This document shows, one piece after another, positions 45,503 to 56,841 of a stretch of DNA of 64,000 nucleotides. The position numbers were made by a program, and so were the translations under genes. The DNA is taken from the NCBI GenBank assembly GCA_951213105.1, contig OX578134.1:137507793-137571792 (forward strand), given 5' to 3'. The DNA comes from Amaurobius ferox (lineage: Eukaryota; Arthropoda; Arachnida; Araneae; Amaurobiidae). Within the stretch, counting starts at the first letter, position 1, and each line of letters begins with the position of its first letter. Under the pieces are notes generated by a model that saw only the letters and a program-made list of their open reading frames with translations, did no database searches and was not told the origin of the DNA.

Positions 45503-46310
45503 CAGCGGCACAACCTGTATCTTTAAGCGTATATCTGTTAATAACGATGTTAGGGTTGAAAAAAATGTACCGCTGTAATAGTAGCCTGTAACCTAATGCT
45601 ATTAGTCGAAGAGATTAGGATTGTATACATAAAAAATGACTGAGTCATTTTTTTTCAATTGAAAGCTGTTTTGTTTTATTTTTGGCGGGAGAGAGGTGGG
45701 GGGGGGGGGTGTATAACACAATCGAGTTGTGTTGGATTAGAAAAAGTGCTTCTTAAATGCTGTTATTGAATGCTTTTGGGTTGGCTGAAACACGATTCAG
45801 AATGTGTGTAATGAATGCTTGGACGTGGTGGTTGGAATTTTCACGATGGAATAGCATGTATCGATATTAACGAGTGACAGAAACTAACCCAGTCGTGCCG
45901 AGAAAAATTAGGAGGGTGAATAAAAATATTCATCAAGTTCAAGTTAATGTTCCTGCCGTTTTGGCAAACTAGATTCATTTGATGGATCTTCTGAAAATAA
46001 TTGCTTTATTTAAAGTAGGTACGCAAAGGCTAAATGAAGTTATACAATGAGTAACTAAAGTACATAAAAAGTAAGGAAAAATTATAGGTGGAAGAGAAGA
46101 TTATTTAAATATGGTAAAGGAGAAAGTTATTTAAATATTTCTATGCGAAGCTAGTTTTTGCGTTCGAAAATTTTCAAGCCCCATACAAAATACTTCCTTT
46201 ATTAAAATCTACTTAACACTACTTTTATCTCACTCTTAGACTGTGCCAGTATACATAAATAAAAAAATATTGAAATTCAGAATTCACTTTATGCATTTTT
46301 TTTTTACAGT
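45498..46310. other. No gene seen
   Basis: A G13 run at 45697-45709. Otherwise AT-rich sequence. Confidence 0.5.
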
Positions 46311-46480
46311 GAAACCTCTATTAAGGAATTTTATACTAATTTTGTGTCTATTTATCTAGTTCAGTGCCACCAGGACTTTATATAGTTCTCAACCTCTATT
46401 TGAAACCTCTATTAAGGAATTTTATATTAATTTTGCGTCTATTTATCTAGTTCAGTGCCACCAGGGTTTTATACAGTTAT
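46311..46480. repeat. 91-bp tandem duplication
   Basis: GAAACCTCTATTAAGGAATT ... TCAGTGCCACCAGG occurs at 46311-46401 and 46402-46480. Confidence 0.9.
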
Positions 46481-47727
46481 CAAATTAACACAAGTGAAAT
46501 TGAATTGTATTATGAATGGGAATTAAGGTCTTACAATAATAATTAATTCGCAGCAATATTGGAATGAATAACAAGTTAAATAAAAAATTATGATAATTTT
46601 GCTAGTTATTGAAGAGCAGTTAGTTTGCCAGTTATAAGTTAATCAATAATTGTTAGTTAAATGGATAAATTGCAACAATGCTACACCTGCCATTTCCATA
46701 CATTACATTGCAGCAACAGTAGCTTAGGTGAGGGGTGAAGAGGGGTTAGGGGTGTTAATTTCCATTGGATGAATATTTATGTTGGCCCACCATAGGGCTC
46801 ATATTGGTAAAATGAAATACAATGCTGTATTCGATCATCCTCACTATTCGATCATCAACTTACTATCTTTCGAAATCTGAGCTACGTCTAAAATCTGAGC
46901 TCTATCATTTTAAATGTAAAGCTGGCTGCATAATATGATGAATACGTCGGTTACCACAGATGTGTGCGGTACATATAATTATTTAATACTAGTGCAGTTA
47001 TTGGCTATTCCATACTGAAGGGTACTTCAAAGAGCGATATCCGTCCACAGAAGCTAATCGCTACATTGAGAGTGCGGTTACAATAAATCCATTTTTTGTT
47101 AGAAAATCTCAAGAAATTTTATTTAAATTGAAATATATTATATTAAATATTTTTTTCTGAAAGTTAACTTTCAAAAATTTTGTGTGCGTTTTAATTGACA
47201 GAGTTTTAAATATATATTTCATACTTTTCTAGGAACATATACAGGGCCATGGCCATTTTAAAATTCAGAAAAAAATTAGCACCAACATTTTATTGGAGCT
47301 ATTTTTTGTATATTCAGGTTTGTTTCAAGAGCATATTAAAAATAATTTTTATCATAGTCTTTAGCATCCCGGTAGTGCAGAAAGACAAGTAATACTGCAA
47401 CAGAAAGTATTGCAAAATATTTTGAAAGTAAATACAACTAAGAATTGAGTCCAATAGAAAAAGTTCATATATTTATATTTGCACTATTTAAATAAGGAAA
47501 ATACAAAACTCATGTCTATGAAAATGCATTACAGACAAGACTTATGTGCGCAACACACTACTTTCGCTACAGACTCAAATGCATTTTCTCTTCATATATT
47601 TAGGCTAATTTCAGTTTTATTGTGCAAAATATTACATGAAACAGATAATTTGAAATTACATCGAATTTGCAGTTTTGAAATAACTTTTATTTTGAATTAA
47701 GCGACTCCAGAGAATATTCCGACGTTA
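46481..47727. other. AT-rich, no gene seen
   Basis: The frame at 47479-47700 has no support. Confidence 0.45.
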
Positions 47728-47860
47728 CACTTTATCACCCTATAATAAAGTGGGGAATAAGAAGAATTAAAACTCTGTTTCTGTCTGTTATTACAGCTTA
47801 TAAATTTGAGAACGGGGCAATGTATTTTTATTTTTTTTTACTGGTTTGTTAATAAGGGGA
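47728..47860 (+). mobile_element. Possible 5-prime end of a hairpin element
   Basis: CACTTTAT and ATAAAGTG form a perfect 8-bp stem (47729-47753). They are followed by TGGGGAATAAG and CTGTTTCTGTCTG, and then TACAGCTTATAAATTTGAGA. The order (hairpin, TCTG microsatellite, body) is that of families A and B. The 3-prime end was not found. Confidence 0.4.
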
Positions 47861-48495
47861 CTGGTACGTTCCATTGAAGTGTATGTTAAACAGATCTTTT
47901 TAAGTACATTTTTCGCTAAAGTTATTCAACATTTTTTAATGAAAAAATTATCACTTTTTTTATTGGTTCATATTGTAAATATAGCTTTTATTAATATTTT
48001 AATTTTTTGAAAATTTACATATTTTTAATGTGTATTTTATAATTTTACCCTACAAAAAACGGCACATTTTTATTTTTAATAATTTAAAAAAAAATACATA
48101 CTTTAACTCCATTAGAATAATTTGCTTAAGAGTTCTACATATTTATTCCCATTCCACTTCTTAGAATTTTGTAGATCATATTTAGAAAAAGGTCAATTAT
48201 TTTATTCGATTCGTGCCAAATCATCATCAGGGTAACGATGACTTACATAATTGTAAACGTTATGAATATAGAAGGGATATGTTTTAAGCAATGAATACAC
48301 ACATTACAGTGACACGCGGCCTGACTTATCTATTAGTTTCAAAACTGATGTAGACCTGTCCTTCTAGATGGATGCATTGGCATTTGCAAATGTCCTATTG
48401 CTGTTCTATGCGAATGTCCTTGCAATGGACTATTGTCTTTGAGTGAAAAAATACTATGAAGATTGAAATGACGTATTTTTTAATTGTAAAGGTAA
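47861..48495. other. AT-rich, no gene seen
   Basis: Nothing supported. Confidence 0.45.
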
Positions 48496-48605
48496 TTGAT
48501 ATTTATGTCGCATAAAACTTTGTTAAATATTATTAAAATAAAGAATAAAATATATGTCTATCATTTTTTTGGTTCATTTATTGCCGCTAAAACGCTGGTG
48601 CTCAG

Positions 48606-48694
48606 GACCTCAGCCCTGTGGACTCGCGCAGGAATTAGGTCCTGCAGACGTCATATTAAAACAGTTAATTCTTGCTCTGAAGTACACACAAAGG
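48606..48694 (+). CDS. Candidate 89-nt exon, plus strand
   Basis: An acceptor-like GGTGCTCAG and a good donor (AAAGG|GTAAGTAA) bound 89 nt of GC-richer sequence. The frame is open: TSALWTRAGIRSCRRHIK, then TVNSCSEVHTK, with one base at each end. Only the donor is strong; the pyrimidine tract is interrupted. The function is unknown. Confidence 0.27.
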
Positions 48695-48719
48695 GTAAGT
48701 AAATTTGAATTTTAGACTC

Positions 48720-49190
48720 CTATTTCAAATTGTAACGTAGGGAAAGGAAAAAGAAACCACCCCGTTGGTGATATCCGGTGACCCCCGGAGCTGATATCTT
48801 TTTGCGTGTAATAAGATATTCATACAAAACCAATCGGCAAAACAATCATTTTTTCCTCCTGGAGTATCAAATTATGAGGTATGAAGTAACTGAGGAGAAA
48901 CGTTACATTGGCAATAGAAAGTTAGGTATAAAGAAAAAGAACCAGCTTCGAATTTCTTCGACTATCCTAAGACGCTGGACAGGTTCTGATGTATGCAATT
49001 AGGGCTTGGAACAAACTTTCCAAGGACATGCCTGTTACGAGTTTTAAAGGGAGAGAGTTTTGTGTGTCAAAAAAATTTCTTGAGTCACTTTCTTGGTTGA
49101 AGTGGGTCAGGATGTGGCTTTTGAGGGCGGGTAATAACGTTGCCATTTATGGAAACTTTGGATTAACAGTTGGTGGTTGAAACTTGCGAC
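48720..49190 (+). other. GC-richer block with two overlapping frames
   Basis: Frames at 48778-49002 and 48989-49180 overlap in different phases. The second begins YAIRAWNKLSKDM, faintly like the C-terminal WN.L..D motif of some LINE polymerases. GATATCCGGTGACC and GGAGCTGATATC at about 48768-48796 form an imperfect dyad. It could be a frameshifted retroelement tail. Confidence 0.22.
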
Positions 49191-49251
49191 AGTGAGTGGA
49201 GAAGTTCTATGCTGGATGTAAAGTTAGTTTCAGATGGTGATGAAATCCTAA

Positions 49252-49438
49252 TGCAAATATTTAGGCAAATAAAAGCTTAAATGCTTTGGCAGACGTAGGA
49301 TAAATTCCTTCTCAACGTAGGATATGATAACGTATTTTTTAGCCCATTTATTGCCGATAAAATTACTGCAAATATTTAGGCAAATAAACGTTTAAATGCT
49401 TTGACAGACGTAGAATAAATTCCTACTCAACGTAGGAT
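49252..49438. repeat. Direct duplication of about 73 bp
   Basis: TGCAAATATTTAGGCAAATA ... CTCAACGTAGGAT occurs at 49252-49324 and 49367-49438. The spacer (CCATTTATTGCCGATAAAA) resembles 48576-48595. Confidence 0.9.
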
Positions 49439-49539
49439 GAATTTTAAAAACTGCAAAATGTAAAGTTCATTAGAAACATTGTATAAGGTTGAAATAGGTA
49501 TCATCCGCTTTCAAAGGCAAAAAAGATGCTACTTCGTCA

Positions 49540-49775
49540 GAATAAATGAGAGATCACTACTACCAACAAAGGCAACTAGCACATACAGATGCGTTCCTTT
49601 ATGTGTTTGTACTTTGTCTCATTTATCCTGAAATTTATCCCCTCATTTTTTCGAAGAAGGCTTTGTTTCCTTTAAAACCGGTTGATATCTATTATAAACC
49701 TTGCATGCTGTATTTAATAAAGTTTCTGCTTTGCAGATTTATTTAGGCAGCAGTTTGAGCGAATTTTTATGTAAA
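49540..49775 (+). mobile_element. Family G repeat, copy at 49.6 kb
   Basis: CGAAGAAGGCTTTG, AAAACCGGTTGATATCTATT, ATGCTGTATTTAATAA and CAGTTTGAGCGAATTTTTAT match the copy at 51.2-51.36 kb in order, and more distantly the pair at 14.4-15.0 kb. The CTGAAGAAGG...CCGAAACC style block resembles the 3-prime region of some retroelements. Confidence 0.55.
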
Positions 49776-49784
49776 AACTTAAAA

Positions 49785-50030
49785 AATATAATCTGCACCA
49801 TACATGACTTTCCTTCCAGATAATTTTAGTTTTTTTCTTATATTTCCTTTCAATATTGTGAGATAAAAAAATTACAGACATTTGCAGTTTCTTATAACTT
49901 CATTTCATTTGAAATACATGAGTTTTTCGTTAAAATAACTGATTACAAAAAAGCCCACTCAATTTTATAGAAATCGTTTTATAATTGCCAGAGATATCAC
50001 ACGTCCCGTGGAAAAATACTTAATATTAAT
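49785..50030 (-). mobile_element. 3-prime end of a family A-type element
   Basis: TAATCTGCACCATACATGAC followed by TTTCCTTCC is the reversed terminal motif of families A and C. The body beyond is diverged. Confidence 0.45.
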
Positions 50031-50999
50031 ATGGTGTATTAGATTTGGAGGGTTTTGAATAATGTTAATTAGATTGTTTTAGAGTTTACGCTGGGTTACA
50101 ATCGTTTTTAAATTTATAATTAAAAAAAAAATGTGATGTTCCCAAGACACGACTATCTTTACATATTAACTTATGTTTATAATTTGTTAAAAATCAATAG
50201 GTTTATCAAAATGTTTTCCATCGATTAAAATTTTATTGTACCGATAAAACTATTCTTGTACCGATTAATAAAACCATTCTCAATTTTGACATAATTATTG
50301 TTATAATTACTGTCATAATATTTTGACATAATTATTTTCATAATATTTTTTTCGATTTTTAACGAAAATGTACGAAATTTTTTTTGAAAATTTCGAATAA
50401 AATGATTGAAAATTTGAGGTGTTTCTTTTAGAAACTAACGTGATCTTGAAACTATATTTAAGCCTCTTACATTCGCCTACTGCAATAATCCTTTCAAATT
50501 TCATTGGAATGGTTAAATTTGTTCGAGAGTAATCCTGACCACAATTTCACAGACACGGGGCACAAAGTGGCTGATTCATATTCAGGAAATCTAAAAAGTG
50601 CAGATTCGTCTGTATTCTCAAAGTACATGTTTACTGTGATGGGCTAATATTTAAGGTCATCACAGTCCTTTGAGAATAAGAAATATTGTAGGGAAAGTAA
50701 AAATGAATTGAAAATAAAGCTGTGAATAAACATTAAAATTATGTTCATTTTCGGATAGTATCAGCACTGAGGATTAAATCAAAATTTGTCATTACAACTC
50801 ATAAATGAAGAATTGATCTCAAACCGTAAATTATGTTACAAATCATTGAATTTTTAGTTATTGTTTCATCGGTATTGAAAAAATTCTAATAAATTTTTAA
50901 GTAATAAACTGATCTGGAATAAAAAAAAAGCTTAAAAGTAATAGCATAAAAAGGTTATCAACCTGTTTCGGGGGTAAATATAGCCTCCTTCTTTGGGAT
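50031..50999. other. AT-rich, no gene seen
   Basis: TTCTCAAAG and CTTTGAGAA (about 50615 and 50670) and CATCACAG repeats form an inverted pair near ATTGTAGGGAAAGTAAAAA. This is perhaps another worn element end. Confidence 0.4.
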
Positions 51000-51365
51000 G
51001 AAAAAGCAGAGCAACCGTACCAGCAAAGCAAGAACGCGTCTGGGTTGCATATATCAGATGATATTTGACAGAAATGTTCTTATATTTGTTGGTGCGGATT
51101 CTCTGTTTTTCTTTTATCCTTAAGGAGGAGGCTTCTTCGTAAACCGGTTAAAAACGCGTCGGTGCTGCATGCATTAGACGACATGTGATAGATGGGCTCT
51201 TGTTTTTGTTGATGCGGATGCTCTGTCTTTTTATTCTGAAGAAGGCTGTTTTTCGTCTCCGAAACCGATTGATACTTTTATTCATTTTTTTATGCTGTTA
51301 CTAAGGAATTATTTGTTTTATTGTAGATTAATTTAAACAATAGTTTGAGCTTATTTCTATATGTC
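51000..51365 (+). mobile_element. Family G repeat, tandem copies
   Basis: Two ~120-bp units (51030-51148 and 51149-51270) share AACGCGTC, TTGCATATATCAGATGA type, TTGTTGGTGCGGATTCTCTG and an AGGAGG/GAAGAAGG-ACCG block. The tail to 51365 matches 49.6-49.77 kb. Confidence 0.65.
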
Positions 51366-52339
51366 CTAAATTTATTTAATTTTGGATTTTTGATATAAGT
51401 AGATGCCAGTTAGGAAATAGAAAATAATTTTCAAACTTCCAAAAGACGATAATTTCTAGGCGAGTATTTATTTTAATTCACAATCGCAACTAAACACAAA
51501 TATCAGTAATAAAAGAATTTAATGTGATTAATAGTTTATTGTTTGTTAAATTCAAGTTATCAAAAGATCAATTTATTACAAGAATCAATATATGCAAATG
51601 CTTTTAATTTGATACATATGCACAGTTTATTAAATTAATTTAACCACTCTTCTTGATCAGTATCGTTCCAAGGTCCAAAGCGAACTTTGATTAAAAGGCC
51701 TCATTTGAATAATAAATACAGTTAAAAGTCAGACATCCGAAAATTGGTAATCCGAAAAATTGATTATCCGACAATTTAATTAGGCTGTTTTTAGAAGTTG
51801 TTTTCAAAAGTTGTTTATGTTGCTTAAAAAAGTACGGATTCAATAATAGACTAACATATACGTTAGTCTTTTCACTTTAGGTTCTGGAATAGAATTTTGG
51901 GTCCCTGGGTTAATAATATTTTGGAGGTCTTTCTGTGATATATTTCTGGAAATATTTCTCTTGTCCCAGTGGATAATCCGGCCCTAGTTATATAAGAAAG
52001 TGCACCAGTGCATAAAGAGCATTATAGTATCATGATCTCAACATCCCCAACTACAATTCGATAACAGGTTGTAGCCAAATCGTTGTAAGGAACACTATAA
52101 ACTAATACACAAATGCCTAATGATAAAATGTAGAATTATATAAAATACCAAGAAAACGTTGGATTAGATACAATATACAATGCACTAAAGAGTCTTTTAA
52201 AAATCGCAAAATAAGTCCAATAAAAATAATGCACAAATTTTGAGGCTCTCTGTAAACATGAGGCCCCAAGCGGTCCCCAAGTTGTTTGGTCCTCGGGATT
52301 CTCTATTCTTGATTACGGGAGGGATTAATCAAGGAAAAT
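51366..52339. other. AT-rich, no gene seen
   Basis: AAAATTGGTAATCCGAAAAA near 51745 is a short local repeat. Nothing else is supported. Confidence 0.45.
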
Positions 52340-52695
52340 TTGAAATTAGAACATTAGAATTAATTTAGAACATTAGAATTAATTAGAACTTCAGAATAAT
52401 TTAGAACATTAGAATATCAGAATTAATTTATAAAATTAGAACATCAGAATTTATGTAGAAAATTAGAACATTAGAATTTATTTAGAAAATTAGAACATTA
52501 GAATTAATATAAAAAAATTAGAACATTAGAATTAATATAAAAAAAATTAGAACATTAGAATTAATATAAAAAAAATTAGAACATTAGAATTAATATAAAA
52601 AAATTAGAACAATAGAATTAATATAAAAAAAATTAGAACATTAGAATTAATATAAAAAAAATTAGAACATTAGAATTAATTTAGAGTCAAATTAA
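52340..52695. repeat. Tandem array of about 27-bp units
   Basis: About 12-13 copies of ATTAGAACATTAGAATTAAT plus ATAAAAA. Left units are diverged; the right ones differ mainly in A-run length. Confidence 0.95.
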
Positions 52696-53047
52696 AAATC
52701 TGTTAAAATGGAGCTTCGAACCTAATAGCTCTTTTTAATTTATTCAAAGACAACAGGGTTTCCCAACCAGTGTACTGAGGTACTTTATTGTGCCATAGAG
52801 TTTCAAAAGTGTGCCTTAGGATTCGCAGCACGTTCAAATCTGATTTCATCTTTGAGGTTATCTGTTCATTAGATTATATAAAGTTAAGGTCATTATCTTC
52901 TTTGCAGTCCTATTACAATCCTTTTGTTATTTTTGTTTTCCCTATAAAACATTGTCTATGTGAAGAGTTAGTATTGTGATGAGATGTTTAGAAATAGCGG
53001 ATTTGGATAGCTTTATACGTTTTAAGCAATTCTGAATACGAATCAAC
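52696..53047. other. No gene seen
   Basis: The plus frame at 52788-52979 has no support. Confidence 0.45.
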
Positions 53048-53280
53048 TATATTTTCAACAATTATTGTTTGTATATCTGGGAACTGCAGGTTCGATATCT
53101 TGCAAATAAATTGATAGATTCAAATTTAATTCCATAACATTATATTTTCAACAATGACTATGTGCCTATCTGGGGACGGCAGGTTCGATTTCTTGCAAAG
53201 AAATTGATAGATTCAAATTACATTTGACAACATTATATTTTCAACAATGACTATGTGTCTACCTGGGAACTATACCATTA
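53048..53280. repeat. 93-bp tandem units, two and a half copies
   Basis: TATATTTTCAACAATGACTA ... GGTTCGATTTCTTGC is repeated at 53048, 53141 and 53234. GGTTCGA might suggest a tRNA T-arm, but no cloverleaf fits. Confidence 0.9.
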
Positions 53281-53843
53281 TTTCAGTCCATTCTAAATAC
53301 CATTATTTCAATCAGTATATTATTATAAAAAGCCGAGAGATTTTCACAGATATTGGACAATGGACCAGAGGAAGGCCCTAAATAATTCAAATATCTGTTT
53401 TAAAAAATTAGAAAAATTCACAATTGGTAATTTTGTTGACATCAAGCTTTGTGTTCAATTAAACGAATTTCTTTTAATTCTTACGTTTGGTTAATTATTG
53501 AAATACCTTGCATTTATAGCTTTACATGAAAAACTCTGTAAAAGATAAAACAATATTTCTTATTAGATATGCCCAAAATTCATGTGATCAAAGGGAGAAA
53601 AGTTCTTTTATTTTGCAAATGAAGTTACGTAAACAAGGGATTATTTCAACACTGTTGTGTCGCACCTGTTTTGACACCATTTACAGAAGTACTGTGGGTT
53701 CGTGAAGGAAAGTTTTCTCCTCGTTTTGTTTTTCTTTTGACCGACATTCCAAACAGGTGTTCAGACTATTACGTTTCTTCACCTTCACTCAATAAATAAC
53801 TTTTATTTCCTTGAGAAGTTCATCTTTTCTCTCTTAGTTAGGT

Positions 53844-53846
<3 letters not shown>
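53281..53846. other. AT-rich, no gene seen
   Basis: Nothing supported. Confidence 0.45.
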
Positions 53847-53911
<65 letters not shown>

Positions 53912-53917
53912 TATAAA
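53847..53917. repeat. (TA)n microsatellite
   Basis: About 35 TA dinucleotides, on the 3-prime side of the minus-strand reverse-transcriptase fragment. A second AT run lies at its 5-prime side. Confidence 0.97.
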
Positions 53918-54217
53918 TAAAAATTGAAAGATTTTAATCGAAAATTATGCATAAACTACTGTATGTACAAAAAAACCCATCTCTAGCATATCTGTTACAA
54001 AGGAGTAACTATAGACCAAGACTAAGGATAAAGATAGAAGGTAACATATCACTACAATGGAAAGAGGGATGAGAAGAATATTAGGATACAAAAATCACAA
54101 TTAAAAGTATATAAACATAAATAAAAAGGAAAAAGAAAACACGGCAAAAATGAGAAAAGGCAATAATAATTAGCTCAAGACAAAAGATTAAGACATAGAG
54201 AACAATCAATTGAAAAA

Positions 54218-54259
54218 ATGGCGGTTAGTTCGAAATTGCATTCTCATCAGGACAGCCAT
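54218..54259 (-). ncRNA. Degenerate hammerhead-like motif
   Basis: On the minus strand, downstream of the reverse transcriptase, CTGATGAG, ten bases and CGAAC lie between complementary ATGGC and GCCAT. The hammerhead core is CUGANGA, stem II, GAAA. Here the second box reads GAAC and stem II is short, so catalysis is doubtful. Hammerhead motifs are known in Penelope-like elements and retrozymes. The identity is a guess from the core and the location. Confidence 0.25.
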
Positions 54260-54391
54260 ACAATTCGAATTAAAACCGATAGAATAGCCAGTTTCTGACA
54301 ATGGCGATAGTATTTAACCGGAATGCATACATTACCGGAATGCGGGCACCGGAATGAATACATTTTAACGATACATAATATGTATGGAGAC

Positions 54392-54480
54392 TTTCAAAAA
54401 TAGTAAACAGTATACGACTCAGGACAAGTGGAAAAAAGTCATTCGAAAATAGTAAACAGTATTAGACTCAGGCCAAGTGG
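54392..54480. repeat. 50-bp direct duplication
   Basis: AAAATAGTAAACAGTAT, then GACTCAGG and CAAGTGG occur at about 54395 and 54446. Confidence 0.85.
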
Positions 54481-54558
54481 TAAGTTAGGTGATAGGAATG
54501 GGTGAATTCTCAAAAATGAGTTATCCAATCGAAGATAAATAATGCAAGTGTAAAATTA

Positions 54559-55377
54559 TTACGTGGTATATTTGAAATTATTAATAATATTATTTACAAA
54601 TACTTCTGGATAATGGTAATTTTGACAAATGCGTTTAAGATTATTGATGTGGAGAAAGTGAAACCGAGGATCAGAAAGTCTATGTATTCGAAATAGCTGG
54701 CTTAAGATGATGTTTCTAAACAATTGAATAGAATTACAAGAATGATATGAGAGCAGCTTTATGATAGTGAAGTTGTAAGAATCTTTTTTATCATATAGAT
54801 TGGTGATTAAATGATTATTGATGGTATCTAAATTAAGGTCTAAATAATTTACAGTTTGACTAACGCTAGGCTCATTAGGAATTAATTCTAGGTTAGATGG
54901 GTAAAAATCAATATTAATGGGATAGGAATCATCAATGATAATACAAATTAAGTCGTCAACATATTTATATATAATATATGAATTAGAGTTAAAATGACAT
55001 TCATAATAATAAAGATATAAGTTAGCAAGAATACTACTACTACAGCCACCTTGTGGTACACCAGATGTTTGTAAATAAATGTTATCACCTTGGATAATAT
55101 AATTGTTATATAACACAAAGTGCAAGAGCATAGGAAAAATTTTGACATTAAAAGCAACATGATTGGAAGATATATATTCATGATAAAGAGCGATAATAAC
55201 TTTATATAAATCTTTAATGACAATATTATTAAATAGGTCTTTAAAATCAAAGGTTTGGAAACCAAACATTTGTGGAAGCTTACTAAGGTGATTAACTAAA
55301 TCAAAACTATTGTTCAAAATGAAATATCCTGAATTCCTAAATTTAAGAGATTCATATATATATATATATATATATAA
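54559..55377 (-). pseudogene. Reverse-transcriptase fragment of a non-LINE retroelement
   Basis: The minus-strand frame is open from 55377 to a TAA at 54561-54559, about 272 codons. Reverse-transcriptase blocks are clear: FQTFDFKDLFNNI (block A type), a QTSGVPQGGCSSSILANLYL block, the catalytic YVDDL box, then NYLDLNLDTI, NLYDKKDSYNF and QLFRIHRLSDPRF. Both catalytic aspartates of the DD pair are present. The order matches reverse-transcriptase proteins I recall from many invertebrate genomes with G(I/V)PMG.NCAPLLADLFL-type boxes. They are not LINE type and perhaps Penelope-like; the clade is not settled. The 5-prime side stops in an (AT)n tract with a TGA at 55380-55378, so the N-terminal domain is lost. 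The usual TTG start is not a eukaryotic start. Confidence 0.85.
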
Positions 55378-55904
55378 TCAAAGAGTTTAATATATACATA
55401 TATATATAATCAAAGAGTTTAAATATAAAATATTAAGCATATGAAACTAGTAAGTTCAACAATACAAATGTATTACAAACCGATGCAATTAAAAATACAT
55501 CTACTTATTGCGCTAGTTTAGCATATAAATGGCATGAAATTTATAAGTAATAAATATGAATTAAAATATAATTATTGAAGAGAAATAGTGTGAAGCATCC
55601 ATAATAAACAAAATCATTCAAATACCAACCAGAAAAAACAAGAAAACTAGAAACCACCCATTATATTTAAAATAATATATTAAAGAAAAATGGAATATCA
55701 AATAATAGAATGAATGTGATGCAATAGTAAATTTTTTAAGGGGTGACTATTATACATCAGTTTCAATTAGCACATTTCAGTTATTGACCTGTTAATATGC
55801 ACAGAAGGGCAATAGTAGCTCCTATGTGCTAAAAATGGAAAATGATTGAGAAATTTGAAAAATTAAAAAGTACTGAATAAATTGAAGAAATAGAATTGAC
55901 TTAC
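55378..55904. other. AT-rich, no gene seen
   Basis: The AT microsatellite edge is followed by a duplicated TATATAATCAAAGAGTTTAA (55372 and 55405), then AT-rich sequence. Confidence 0.5.
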
Positions 55905-55939
55905 ACGTGTGTAGAAGTAAGTTATAGCAGCTAAACCAT
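55905..55939 (-). CDS. Candidate 35-nt exon, minus strand
   Basis: An acceptor (CTTTGCACATTATGTTCAG) and a perfect donor (CACGT|GTAAGTCAA) bound 35 nt. With two bases first it reads GLAAITYFYTR and ends in phase 0. A start exon at 58200-58167 ends with one base, so the two join in phase (MR, then H, then GLAAI). The exon is too short for the frame to be evidence by itself. Confidence 0.33.
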
Positions 55940-55997
55940 CTGAACATAATGTGCAAAGAAGATAAATAATTCCATTTTAATTCATCTTTATTACTTA

Positions 55998-56134
55998 TCG
56001 GACACCTCTGTTCTGAAAATGAACTCGTCCAATTTTATGCAAATAATGATCACCACGTACAGGGGTGTTCTGAGACTTTTGATCATTATTTGCATAAAAT
56101 TGGACTAGTTCATTTTCACAACAGGGGTGTCCGA
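55998..56134. mobile_element. Foldback element (MITE)
   Basis: 55-bp arms (55998-56052 and 56080-56134) are inverse copies with about four mismatches, starting TCGGACACC and containing TTTTATGCAAATAATGATCA. The loop of 27 bp holds TACAGGGGTGTTCTGAGAC. It can form a near-perfect hairpin and, if transcribed, a dsRNA. Confidence 0.9.
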
Positions 56135-56630
56135 TGAATTTGTAAAATGTCAATTTGTGGAAACCCCCTTATCATCCAGGTACTTTCAGAGTCAGAGAAA
56201 AACTGATCACTATATCGTCGATATCTTTGTGAATTTTCATGATATTCCAGTGGATTTTTTTTATAGAAGTTGCCCTACAGTATTCACTACAAAATCATGA
56301 AAGGGCACTATTGTTATGTTTCGAGCCTGCGCAGTAAAAACTTAGTTTCTTCAAGTGCTTATATCTCATCGTATATTCAATGCTTTAATTTGCAATTGAA
56401 GTATAATGTTTTTCTTGGAGGTTGACAAATGTTCTGTAGGTTTCGTAAAATCTGATTGAAACCTATGGATATTGTAAGCAAAAAACAAGCAACAAAATTT
56501 GTTTTTTTTTATGAAACGTTTATATCTTTATGAATATACGTTTTTGTTTTACGAAAATGATTATACACATTGAACAAAGCTAGTTAACTACTTTGTGAAA
56601 GTTACAAATCATTTCCAGCTGTTTATGATA
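56135..56630. other. AT-rich, no gene seen
   Basis: Nothing supported. Confidence 0.45.
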
Positions 56631-56834
56631 CAGGGTGATCAAATATATTTCCCCCCTTTTTTAATATTTTGGTAGTCCCCTAAATGCACAAGTCACCGAA
56701 ACTTTACTGGAAAGTGTGCGTTTAAACATATTCTTTACATCGCCAAAGTTACAGAACACTTCGCCATGTATTTGTTTAGAAATTCGAAAACCATTGTAAC
56801 ATACAAAGTATCCGGATACTTTTGATCATATAGT
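56631..56834. mobile_element. Short Tc1/mariner-type MITE
   Basis: The ends are ACAGGGTGATCAAATA and the complement of TTTTGATCATATAGTGG, sharing GATCAAA. An 18-bp perfect palindrome (AAAGTATCC and its complement, 56805-56822) lies near the right end. It sits directly beside the larger MITE. Confidence 0.5.
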
Positions 56835-56841
56835 GGATATA

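Noticed and set aside
53048..53280. tRNA-like GGTTCGA box
   Set aside because: It occurs in a 93-bp tandem repeat without acceptor stem or anticodon arm.
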